The notes under the pieces were generated by a model that did not search any database, had not been told where the DNA came from, and was given only the letters and a program-made list of their open reading frames with translations. Positions 6,077 through 13,281 of a stretch of 13,439 nt of DNA are shown here, piece after piece. The stretch covers positions 1-13,439 of the forward strand of contig JAEZHX010000260.1 in NCBI GenBank assembly GCA_023436765.1, read 5' to 3'. The translations under genes were made by a program, and so were the position numbers. Numbering within the stretch: the first letter of the stretch is position 1; each line of letters opens with the position of its first letter. The stretch is from Bacillota bacterium. GTDB lineage: Bacteria > Bacillota > Clostridia > Lachnospirales > Lachnospiraceae.

Positions 6077-7305
6077 AGCTTCTGCCTCACTTTCAACTCC
6101 TCGATCATATAGCCGGCAGCAGATATTCCCCATTCTCTGGTATCCAGGTTGCCGGGCACTGTGATCACATCAATATTGTTGTTCCCATTCTTCATTAGGC
6201 GGTTAATCAAAATATCATCCACTTCCTTATAGTACAGCTCTTCCCCCGGTCGGGTATTATGTCTCATTCCCTCTGTAGGTAGCAGCAGCCTAACTTTGTA
6301 ATCGAAGGTTCTTAATCTCTGCACGACGACTTCAGCCACCTCCTCAGCTTCCTCCGGAAGAATTTTAATATGAGCTGTCGTTGCATTATGCATCATATAA
6401 ACCCTTTTATCCATCATAGGAGGAAATTCACCGACCGAAAAATCCACGAAATCCAGTCCTCCCGGGCAGATCACCATAGGTACTCTATGAGCGGAGGCTT
6501 TCAGAAGCCGTTCTCCTGCTTTGGTTCCATAGGAGAAGCCTCCACCGAAATATCCCGAAGTGATCTCATGAATCGTAAGATCCAGTATTCCATCCACAAG
6601 TCCGTCCGCCGCCATCTGCTCCATCGTAACACCGCCCACACCGGTGGTATGGAAGCCGATTGCCTCCACGCCACAGCGCTCCAGCTCTTCGATCGCAGCA
6701 CAGGCACCGGTATTGGTGATTCCCATCAGAGATACGGCTACAACAGGCTTATCGCCTTTCTTCACTACTCCACCGGCATTTTCCACCATTCCAATGCAGC
6801 AGGAGCAGGCATTATTTATGATCTGTCTGGTTACCAGGTTCAACCCTGTAAAATCACAGATAGAGGGAATTACTACGATATCGGAACCTCCTACCAGACT
6901 TTCGAAGGTCCTCTTACCACTGGCAACCGTAGAGGACATCACCTTAGGAAAACCAATCGGAAGTCTCTGCATCGCAGTTGTGGCAATCACCGTATTCTGG
7001 AGTCCTCCAACCGATATCACCCCATCCACCTTCTGATCCAGGTAAAGCTGGTGCAGGCAGCCTGCTGCAGCTTCTGCCATGTAGGCTATCTTCTCGCCCT
7101 TTGTTCTACCGGTGATATCCTCCCAGGACAATCCTCCGTATAAGGCTACTTCTTCCCTGGAGATATCATATCCCCAGGACTCGGATGGCCCTGTGGCTAT
7201 ATTGATCACCAGGGCCTTTAATTCCCTGTTTTCGATCAACTCCTTCATATAAGCAATTTCCTTGTATTTTGTGTCGCAGCTTCCTATGATTGCAATAGTT
7301 TTCAT
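6073..7305 (-). CDS. UPF0261 / Tm-1-like protein of unknown function
   Basis: A 410-residue protein, the full length for the UPF0261 family (related to the plant virus-resistance protein Tm-1, whose N-terminal half binds ATP). Family landmarks in order: GSCDTK (8-13), YDISREEVA (46-54), VGGLQNT (99-105), LPIGFPKVMSSTVASGK (115-131), DFTGLN (151-156), GFHTTGVGG (217-225) and PGGLDF (281-286). No signal peptide or membrane segment is seen, so it should act in the cytoplasm. The start follows AGGAGG with an 11-base spacer. Its stop overlaps the rpiB start by 4 bp, so the two proteins are probably made in balanced amounts. Many relatives sit beside a TIM-barrel PEP-hydrolase-like partner; none is visible here. 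No biochemical reaction is established for the family to my knowledge. In this operon, an ATP-using step such as substrate phosphorylation is conceivable because no known kinase is present. Confidence 0.9.
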   Translation of the reverse strand: MKTIAIIGSCDTKYKEIAYMKELIENRELKALVINIATGPSESWGYDISREEVALYGGLSWEDITGRTKGEKIAYMAEAAAGCLHQLYLDQKVDGVISVGGLQNTVIATTAMQRLPIGFPKVMSSTVASGKRTFESLVGGSDIVVIPSICDFTGLNLVTRQIINNACSCCIGMVENAGGVVKKGDKPVVAVSLMGITNTGACAAIEELERCGVEAIGFHTTGVGGVTMEQMAADGLVDGILDLTIHEITSGYFGGGFSYGTKAGERLLKASAHRVPMVICPGGLDFVDFSVGEFPPMMDKRVYMMHNATTAHIKILPEEAEEVAEVVVQRLRTFDYKVRLLLPTEGMRHNTRPGEELYYKEVDDILINRLMKNGNNNIDVITVPGNLDTREWGISAAGYMIEELKVRQKL

Positions 7306-7355
7306 GTACTACAGGGCCTCCTATATGTCATATCCGTATTTCCATTGACACACCT

Positions 7356-7383
7356 CTATGCGAGAGCTTTCACTCTCGCATAG
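7356..7383 (-). repeat. Perfect 11-bp intercistronic hairpin
   Basis: CTATGCGAGAG (7356-7366) and its exact complement CTCTCGCATAG (7373-7383) enclose a 6-base loop. It lies between the MBL-fold stop at 7396 and the UPF0261 start at 7305. On the transcribed minus strand no T-run follows, so it more likely stabilises the 3' end of the upstream message or tunes expression than terminates it. Confidence 0.7.
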
Positions 7384-7395
7384 CTGCATCTCTTT

Positions 7396-8202
7396 TTAAT
7401 TCTTATGTCCCAAAACAGGGGTACTCTTGATTCTTTCCAATAAGCTCATATCATGGGTCAATAGCAGGAAGGATCGGTCCTTCGCCCTGGCCTTCTGGTT
7501 TTCAATACTCTTCCAGGCTTCAACAATATTATAGAAGCGGCCGGGAGGTGTAATGTTATAGTGAAGCTCGGGAACCGGATCCAAATTACCCAATACGAAG
7601 ATTGAGTCTCCGGCACAGATGTAAGAACCCTCTTCCGTATCAACCTCAACCGACATATGTCCGGGGGAGTGTCCGAAGGATTCAAACACACGGATACCCG
7701 GAAGGATCTCTGTCTCACCCTCCACTGTCTCAAAGGTGCGGCCGGTTAACGGCGATACCACCCCTAGGGCAGGTGCTTCATAGGATTTGTAGTATAGAGG
7801 AATTGGATCAATAGCAAACTCATATTCCCTCTTATGTGCGATTAATCTGGCGTTAGTGAATTTTTCCAGATAAAACATATGATCCCAGTGTAAATGAGTA
7901 AAGATAACGATATCAATATCAGAGGTCTTATAACCGATTGCTGCCAGAAGACTTTCGATATCCTGTCCCGGTTCCTGCCAGGAACCCGGATGATGATAAG
8001 CATTGGCACGGTCGGTCCAGGACATGCCCGTGTCGACCAACACCAGTTTATCCCCTCCTTCAATTAGGAAGGTAAATACCGGTAAAGGTACCTTCTCTGT
8101 CGGCACATTCTTTAAAAAAGGTGCAACGGAGTGATGATAATGATATTGAAGCGGATAGGTGGGTACATATCCTGTGTTAAGTGGTCTAACTGTTAATCCC
8201 AT
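7396..8202 (-). CDS. Metallo-beta-lactamase-fold hydrolase, AHL-lactonase-like
   Basis: A 268-residue cytoplasmic protein with the dinuclear zinc site of the MBL fold: H103-x-H105-x-D107-H108 (THLHWDHM), H178 in FGHSPGHM, D199 in CAGDSIF and H250 in LLTHD. The layout, including FTFLIEGGDKLVLVDTG at the start, is that of N-acyl-homoserine lactonase relatives (AiiA/AttM type), a group that includes broader lactonases and esterases. The ATG follows GGAAG. Sitting between the transporter and the isomerase genes, it more likely opens a sugar lactone or cleaves an ester of the imported compound than quenches quorum signals. This is inferred from context; the sequence alone cannot exclude AHL or other lactone substrates. 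Confidence 0.9.
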   Translation of the reverse strand: MGLTVRPLNTGYVPTYPLQYHYHHSVAPFLKNVPTEKVPLPVFTFLIEGGDKLVLVDTGMSWTDRANAYHHPGSWQEPGQDIESLLAAIGYKTSDIDIVIFTHLHWDHMFYLEKFTNARLIAHKREYEFAIDPIPLYYKSYEAPALGVVSPLTGRTFETVEGETEILPGIRVFESFGHSPGHMSVEVDTEEGSYICAGDSIFVLGNLDPVPELHYNITPPGRFYNIVEAWKSIENQKARAKDRSFLLLTHDMSLLERIKSTPVLGHKN

Positions 8203-8310
8203 AATAATACTTCCTTTCTAGTTTTGATTGTATTTTGTATAACATAGTAACTCTTCTGAATGAATATCCTCGGCTTATTCTGATACGACAGGGAAGCCAC
8301 AGCACTTATC

Positions 8311-9261
8311 TTAAGCTGCCTTCTCCTGCTTACGCTTGGAATTGATATCGAATAAAACCATTGCAATAATGACGATACCTACAACCATGGGTTGTGCAAA
8401 GGAGGATACACCCTTCAAATTCATGACATTCACTATAATCGTCAATATCAGGGCACCGATTACGGTTCCTCCGACACCGCCCTGACCTCCCAGCATTGAG
8501 GTGCCTCCGATGACGACTGCCGCCACCGTCTGAAGTCCATAAGCATCACCCATTGCTGCATCGGCGGCATTCAGCCTGGCAGTTATAATCATACCTGCAA
8601 TCCCGGCACAGACACTGCATATTACAAAGCTGGAGAGCATAATTCTCTTCACCGGCATGCCGGAATATCTTGCTGCCTCAGCATTGGAACCATAGGCATA
8701 GACCTGTCTTCCGAAGGTTGTCTTCTGCAGCAGGATATATAGCAGAATGACTATAAACGCTGCAATGATGACCAGATTCGGAATTGCTCCAATGTATCCG
8801 ACACCGACTTGGGTAAAGTTCTTGGGGAGATCATAAATTACAGAACCATTCATTACTATGATGGCCATACCACTCATAACCCAGTTCGTGGCATAAGTAG
8901 CAATAAAGCTTGGGAGGATACTTGCTAAAGCTCCGTTGATCAAACCAACCAGCATACCGATACCGATACCGATCAAAAAGGCTGCCCAAATCGGTACCCC
9001 GGCCTTCAAGAACCTTGCACAGATACAGCCGATAAAACCAGCTGTTGCTCCGACAGACAGATCCATGCTTCCGGTCAATAGAACAGCTGTTAATCCTGAG
9101 CTTAAGATGAGTAGAACACTTGCTTGCCGGAATATGGTGATCATATTGTTCACCGTTCTGAAGTTCGGAGCTATGATAGCGGATATAAGAATTAATCCGA
9201 TCAGACCGATTAAGCTGTAAAAGGATTTAGACTTTTTTAGATTTACATATAACTTACTCAT
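8311..9261 (-). CDS. RbsC-type sugar ABC transporter permease
   Basis: A 316-residue, very hydrophobic protein with about eight to ten membrane segments, the size of the ribose/xylose/galactose permease family. MDLSVGATAGF (66-76) and the cytoplasmic GGTSMLGGQGGVGGT loop (252-266), which contacts the ATPase, are diagnostic. It starts 10 bp after the stop of the other permease, behind a run of Gs that serves as ribosome site. The presence of two different permeases suggests a heterodimeric channel. It works with the ATPase and lipoprotein upstream to import the operon's substrate, which cannot be named from sequence. Confidence 0.95.
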   Translation of the reverse strand: MSKLYVNLKKSKSFYSLIGLIGLILISAIIAPNFRTVNNMITIFRQASVLLILSSGLTAVLLTGSMDLSVGATAGFIGCICARFLKAGVPIWAAFLIGIGIGMLVGLINGALASILPSFIATYATNWVMSGMAIIVMNGSVIYDLPKNFTQVGVGYIGAIPNLVIIAAFIVILLYILLQKTTFGRQVYAYGSNAEAARYSGMPVKRIMLSSFVICSVCAGIAGMIITARLNAADAAMGDAYGLQTVAAVVIGGTSMLGGQGGVGGTVIGALILTIIVNVMNLKGVSSFAQPMVVGIVIIAMVLFDINSKRKQEKAA

Positions 9262-9271
9262 CGTGCCCCCC

Positions 9272-10216
9272 CTACTCTTTTGAACGGATACGGATTACCG
9301 CATCTATGATGATAGCGCTTAAGACGATAGAGCCAATGACTGCATTCTGGTAGATGGATTTTATTCCAATGATATTTAATCCGTTCTTTACAATCGTAAT
9401 CAGCAAAACGCCGAAGATGGTTCCCGTTACTCCGCCCTTGCCTTCTCTGAGTGAGGTTCCTCCAAGCAGAGTCGCTGCTACGGCCTGGAATTCCCATCCG
9501 TTAGCCACGGTCGGTTGTCCGGATTCTACTCTGCAAAGAGTGATGATTCCGGCAATACCTGCAATAAATCCGGCGAAGGCATAGGTTTTAATCAGGCATT
9601 TTGCGGGATTGATTCCAGCCAGTGTGAGTGCCTCACGATTACCGCCGAGGCCGATGATATTTGTTCCGAACTTCGTCCACCGCAGGATAATCCATACGAG
9701 GAGAAACGTCAGTACCGCGATCCATACCATAAGTGGTATGAATAGAATGGTAGTTTCTGCTACTATCCTGTAGGTAAAGCTGGAGAAATAGATGGAAGCA
9801 CCGGAGGTCAGTAGTAGTGATATACTGTTTACAATATTCTGCATACCAAAGGTGGCAATAAAAGGTAGAATATTGCCCTTTGCGACGATTAATCCGTTCA
9901 CAGCTCCGATACAGACGGCCAGGAATACGGAGATTCCCATGCTAAGCAGCAGGGGTACTCCCCTCTGTGCCAGATATACGGTCATGACCGTTACAAAACT
10001 AACCTGGGCACCCAGAGACAGATCTGTTCCCTGTGTCAGTACGATACAGGTCTGTGCGAAGGCCACGATCATCAGCGGTGCAGACTGAATCAGGATGTTT
10101 CTGAAGTTAGCAAAGGACAGATAATTTGGTGAACTTAGACTGAAAATGACGATGATAACGACCAGCATCCAGGAAACCGGCGGCAGTGCTTTGAATTTCT
10201 GACTAATTGTTCTCAT
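9272..10216 (-). CDS. RbsC-type sugar ABC transporter permease (second subunit)
   Basis: A 314-residue multi-pass membrane protein. TDLSLGAQVSF (64-74) and GGTSLREGKGGVTGT (252-266) occupy the same positions as the matching motifs of the downstream permease, so the two are diverged paralogues. The start at 10216 is preferred over a TTG at 10231 because GGAGGT lies 7 bases before it. It then overlaps the end of the ATPase gene by 14 bp, a sign of coupled translation. Membrane part of the importer. Confidence 0.95.
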   Translation of the reverse strand: MRTISQKFKALPPVSWMLVVIIVIFSLSSPNYLSFANFRNILIQSAPLMIVAFAQTCIVLTQGTDLSLGAQVSFVTVMTVYLAQRGVPLLLSMGISVFLAVCIGAVNGLIVAKGNILPFIATFGMQNIVNSISLLLTSGASIYFSSFTYRIVAETTILFIPLMVWIAVLTFLLVWIILRWTKFGTNIIGLGGNREALTLAGINPAKCLIKTYAFAGFIAGIAGIITLCRVESGQPTVANGWEFQAVAATLLGGTSLREGKGGVTGTIFGVLLITIVKNGLNIIGIKSIYQNAVIGSIVLSAIIIDAVIRIRSKE

Positions 10217-11720
10217 TTGCAGTACCTCCAACTCCTAACATCCTGGCTCCGATCTGCTCAGAGGTATATTGTCCACGCATACATTCATCCACCATTCTAC
10301 CTTCATGCATTATGTAGATTCGATCGCTCATTCCGATTACCTCCGGTAATTCCGAAGATATCATAATAATTGCCTTGCCTCCTGCTGCCAGCTGGTCCAT
10401 CAGCTTATAGATCTCCATCTTGGCTGCAACATCGATTCCTCTGGTTGGCTCATCAAAGATTAGAATTCTGGGATCAAAGCTCAGCCATTTTGCTAATACC
10501 ACCTTCTGTTGGTTACCACCGGACAGATATTTGCACAATTTATCCGGGCTAGTCGTGGCGATATGAAGCCGGTTAATATAATCCTTTGAAACTTCAGTGA
10601 TTTTCTTTTTATGTATAAATATTTTGGGGAAAAATTTCTTTAGACTGACTGCAATGATATTAAGAGAGATGGATTCGCTCAAAGCAAGGCCTTGCTTCTT
10701 TCTGTCCTCACTGACAAGTCCGATTCCGTTCTTAACTGCATATACCGGAGATTTCGGTACAATTTCTTTCCCTTCAATCAGCACCCTGCCGGCTTTGATC
10801 GGATTAATTCCATAGATAAGCTGTGCAAGTTCTGTCCGTCCCGAACCGACCAATCCTGCGATTCCGACGATTTCACCTCTATTTACACAAATGTCCACAC
10901 CCTTAACCTTGCCGCCAAAATCCTGTAGATTTTCAGTTCGTAGGACCTCACCGGAAAATGAATTTTCTGACCGGACATACACCTGGGAAACATCACGGCC
11001 CACCATCATGTTGACCAGTTCCTCATTCGTGCAGTCGTTGATACCGACCGTTTTGATTTTGTGTCCATCCCTGAGAATAGTAATCCTATCTCCGATTAAT
11101 GGAAACTCACTCATACGATGGGAAACATACACTATACCGATCCCCTCATTTTTCAGCCTGTGGATCTGATGGAACAGGGAAGCTGCTTCCCTTTCAGATA
11201 AGGCAGAGGTCGGTTCATCAAATATAATTATCCTTGGTTTATAGGATAGTGCCTTTGCTATCTCCACCATCTGCTGTTCTGCAACATTCAGCTTCTTTAA
11301 AGGGCTTTTGACATTGATATATTCGCAATTCAAGGATTTCAGCAGGGCTTCTGCCTCTGCCTCCATTTTCTTATGATTAATTAAGCCTGCTTTCGTTCTG
11401 TATTCTCTGTTCAGGAAAATATTCTGTGCTACATTCAGATAAGGAACCAGTGTAAATTCCTGATAAACCGCTACAATTCCCTTGGCCAAGGCATCCTTAG
11501 TCCCATTCAGCACTAAGCGTTCACTCTCAAAGAATACCTCGCCTTCATCCTGACGGTAAGCACCCAGAATAACCTTTGCGAGCGTACTTTTTCCTGCACC
11601 GTTTTCACCCACAAGGATATGTACCTCTCCTGCCTGAAGATCAAAATCCACATCGTCCAGAGCCTTCATTCCCGGGAACACTTTTGTTATATGCTGTGCG
11701 GTTAAAATAGTTTTACCCAT
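10203..11720 (-). CDS. Tandem-domain sugar ABC transporter ATPase (RbsA/MglA family)
   Basis: A 505-residue protein with two fused nucleotide-binding domains. Domain 1 has Walker A GENGAGKST (38-46), a degenerate signature LNVAEQQ (144-150), Walker B IIFDEP (165-170) and H201. Domain 2 has the degenerate Walker A GLVGSGRT (289-296, Arg for Lys), intact signature LSGGNQQ (399-405) and IFDEPTRGID (421-430). Alternating degenerate sites are normal for RbsA/MglA/XylG-type carbohydrate importers. The start at 11720 has GAGGTG 5 bases upstream; the longer frame to 11777 would begin inside the inverted repeat and adds no family sequence. It powers uptake through the two following permeases. Confidence 0.96.
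   Translation of the reverse strand: MGKTILTAQHITKVFPGMKALDDVDFDLQAGEVHILVGENGAGKSTLAKVILGAYRQDEGEVFFESERLVLNGTKDALAKGIVAVYQEFTLVPYLNVAQNIFLNREYRTKAGLINHKKMEAEAEALLKSLNCEYINVKSPLKKLNVAEQQMVEIAKALSYKPRIIIFDEPTSALSEREAASLFHQIHRLKNEGIGIVYVSHRMSEFPLIGDRITILRDGHKIKTVGINDCTNEELVNMMVGRDVSQVYVRSENSFSGEVLRTENLQDFGGKVKGVDICVNRGEIVGIAGLVGSGRTELAQLIYGINPIKAGRVLIEGKEIVPKSPVYAVKNGIGLVSEDRKKQGLALSESISLNIIAVSLKKFFPKIFIHKKKITEVSKDYINRLHIATTSPDKLCKYLSGGNQQKVVLAKWLSFDPRILIFDEPTRGIDVAAKMEIYKLMDQLAAGGKAIIMISSELPEVIGMSDRIYIMHEGRMVDECMRGQYTSEQIGARMLGVGGTANENN
10224..10229 (-). promoter_or_regulatory. Ribosome binding site of the second permease
   Basis: GGAGGT, 7 bases before the ATG at 10216 and inside the last codons of the ATPase gene. 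It decides for the 314-residue form over the TTG start at 10231. Confidence 0.75.
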
Positions 11721-11725
11721 TGTTT

Positions 11726-11731
11726 CACCTC
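11726..11731 (-). promoter_or_regulatory. Ribosome binding site of the ATPase gene
   Basis: GAGGTG, 5 bases before the ATG at 11720. It supports the start that aligns with the family N-terminus (MGKTILTAQHITKVFPG) rather than the frame opening at 11777. Confidence 0.7.
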
Positions 11732-11757
11732 TTCCGGTAGTACCGAGATTTCTTAAG

Positions 11758-11840
11758 GAGCTGTTGCAAAACTTCATTATGTAAATGGATGGAGCATGTC
11801 TCAGTCAACACACTGGATACCCCTAGTTTTGCAACAGCTC
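11758..11840. repeat. Perfect 16-bp inverted repeat, MITE-like or mRNA-processing stem
   Basis: Arms GAGCTGTTGCAAAACT (11758-11773) and AGTTTTGCAACAGCTC (11825-11840) are exact reverse complements around a 51-bp centre, 83 bp in all. The unit lies in the 142-bp gap between the binding-protein stop and the ATPase start. Such a long perfect match with a spacer resembles the terminal repeats of a small non-coding transposable element; no clear target duplication was seen. In RNA the stem would shield the binding-protein message and lower read-through to the transporter genes. Confidence 0.8.
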
Positions 11841-11862
11841 ACTGCTGCTACTTGATAACAGA

Positions 11863-13023
11863 TTATTGAACTACTTTCCACCAAGCAATCTTATCCTTAT
11901 ACTCAGCTACAGTATCTGCGGTAATCAAAGGCTTGTCTTCAGCGGAAGGGAACGGTACAAAATCACTGGGGGGTGTAGTACCGTCATTTAAGTACTGTAC
12001 TGCATATGCGCAAGCAATAAAGCCTGAACCGTAGGGATCGGTATTATAGGTCACATCAAGGTCACCTGATTCAACTGCTGCTGTTGCATCGGCACTTCCA
12101 TCAAAACCGCCCACGATAACATCGCTCATACCTGCAGCCTTTAATGCCTGTACAGCTCCTAAAGCACTTTCATCGTTCATTCCGATGATTGCATTGACAT
12201 CGGTATATTTCTGAATCAGGTTCTCTGTAACCTGCATACCCTCTGTTCTCTTAAAATTAGCTGTTTGGGATGCAACGATCTTAATGTCGGGGTATTTTGC
12301 AAAGGTATCATTGATACCGTTCAGTCTCTCAATGGCGTTGGCTGCTCCCGGAGGTCCCTCCAGAATGATGACATTTCCCTTGCCGCCAAGCTTCTCTGCA
12401 ATTTGTTCAGCAATTACTTCACCGGTTTCCTTGTAGTTAACACCCGTTCTTAAGAAAGTAGGTTCCGCTGCCGGAGTTCCGATGGTAAGAACGATGATGC
12501 CGGCATCCTGAGCTTTTCTGACACCGGGCATAATACCGTTGGAGTCGGCACAATGCACGATAATTGCCTTAACTCCCTGTTGAATCATGTCTTCCATAAT
12601 TTTAACCTGCTCTTCCACGCTATCTGCTGTGGCAGGTGCCTGTGTGATGGCCTCAAACCCCATAACCTCACCGGCATATTCAACACCCTTTGCCTGGGCA
12701 ACCATGTAAGGGTTTGTTGTATTCTTTGCAATATAACCAATTTTATAAGAGCTTGCTGCTTTTACCTCTGTGCTGACAATGGCCCCAATACCACTGATTG
12801 GCAATTTCGAATCAGCTGCCGGCTCCGAAGTGTTGTCCTTCACAGTATCCGTACTTTTTGTCTCATCCTTCTTATCTTCTGCATTCGTTTCTACCTTCTG
12901 TCCATCCTTTGCTGTTCCATCGGTCTGCACATTCTGCTTTGGTGTACTGCATCCTATTAATGCAATACAACATATCATTGTTATTGCAACTAGTGTCAAT
13001 AACCTTGATATTGATTTTTTCAT
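11863..13023 (-). CDS. RbsB-type sugar-binding lipoprotein
   Basis: A 386-residue substrate-binding protein, first gene of the operon. AAGGAGGT lies 7 bases before the ATG. Residues 1-25 are a lipoprotein signal ending in lipobox LIGC (Cys25), so the protein is tethered to the membrane's outer face. A charged, Thr/Asp/Lys-rich linker runs to about residue 90. The rest is a type I periplasmic-binding fold (ribose/galactose family): YKIGYIAKNTTNPYMVAQAKG at the start, VKAIIVHCADSNGIMPG, and GMNDESALGAVQALKAAG with VGGFDGSADA in the second lobe. It delivers a sugar-like compound to the ATPase-permease complex; ligand identity cannot be read from the sequence. It is followed by a stem-forming repeat, a common arrangement where the binding protein is needed in excess. 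Confidence 0.96.
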   Translation of the reverse strand: MKKSISRLLTLVAITMICCIALIGCSTPKQNVQTDGTAKDGQKVETNAEDKKDETKSTDTVKDNTSEPAADSKLPISGIGAIVSTEVKAASSYKIGYIAKNTTNPYMVAQAKGVEYAGEVMGFEAITQAPATADSVEEQVKIMEDMIQQGVKAIIVHCADSNGIMPGVRKAQDAGIIVLTIGTPAAEPTFLRTGVNYKETGEVIAEQIAEKLGGKGNVIILEGPPGAANAIERLNGINDTFAKYPDIKIVASQTANFKRTEGMQVTENLIQKYTDVNAIIGMNDESALGAVQALKAAGMSDVIVGGFDGSADATAAVESGDLDVTYNTDPYGSGFIACAYAVQYLNDGTTPPSDFVPFPSAEDKPLITADTVAEYKDKIAWWKVVQ

Positions 13024-13083
13024 TTTTGCTACCTCCTTAGCTCTTCTCCAATGTTTATTGTTTGGATATTGGATACAATATAT

Positions 13084-13133
13084 TTGTTACAAGTAGATAT
13101 TACCACTCAAGATCTCTCCTGTCAACAACTTGT
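13084..13133. promoter_or_regulatory. Candidate operator half-sites around the operon promoter
   Basis: Two short palindromes bracket the promoter: TTGTTACAA at 13084-13092, over the expected start point, and ACAACTTGT at 13125-13133, touching the -35 box. TTGT/ACAA half-sites are common in operators of GntR/FCD regulators, and the operon encodes one. A related TTGTATAACA lies at 8235-8244 upstream of the hydrolase gene. Short and AT-rich, so chance matches are possible. Confidence 0.3.
13097..13125 (-). promoter_or_regulatory. Consensus sigma-A promoter of the catabolic operon
   Basis: On the minus strand, TTGACA (13125-13120) and TAATAT (13102-13097) are separated by exactly 17 bases. Transcription should start near 13090, giving a leader of about 67 nt before the binding-protein ATG at 13023. 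A promoter this close to consensus usually needs a repressor, which fits the GntR gene in the operon. No catabolite-response element was recognised here. Confidence 0.85.
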
Positions 13134-13246
13134 ATAAAAATTTATAGATAAAACTTTTGTTTGTGGGAAAAATGCACAATTATCTATATCATCGTCTATA
13201 AAAGGGGGTCCCACGATATCTATAGAAGCAATCCAAAAGTTTCTGC

Positions 13247-13275
13247 TTGCGGAAAGCAATAAAAGGGGTTATAAT
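13247..13275 (+). promoter_or_regulatory. Promoter of the T-box leader
   Basis: TATAAT at 13270-13275 is a perfect -10 box; TTGCGG at 13247-13252 is a weak -35 with a 17-base spacer. Transcription would begin near 13282, just before the T-box stem I. It points away from the catabolic operon. The stretch 13141-13246 between the two promoters holds no gene, only AT-rich sequence with repeated TCTATA. Confidence 0.7.
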
Positions 13276-13281
13276 TGGTAA

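Noticed and set aside
6370..7143. Long plus-strand open frame of 257 codons
   Set aside because: It lies wholly antisense to the conserved UPF0261 gene, has no recognisable domain and is rich in His, Arg and Ser in a pattern typical of shadow frames.
7356..7396. Plus-strand intrinsic terminator made of the 11-bp stem and the later T-run
   Set aside because: The T-run begins about 8 or more bases after the stem, and no plus-strand gene ends here.
11721..11777. Longer N-terminus for the ATPase
   Set aside because: The extra 19 residues match no RbsA/MglA sequence, the frame starts in the inverted repeat, and a good ribosome site precedes the ATG at 11720.
13183..13226. Repeated TCTATA and an imperfect palindrome between the divergent promoters
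   Set aside because: Pairing is broken by mismatches and the motif is short and AT-rich; chance cannot be excluded.
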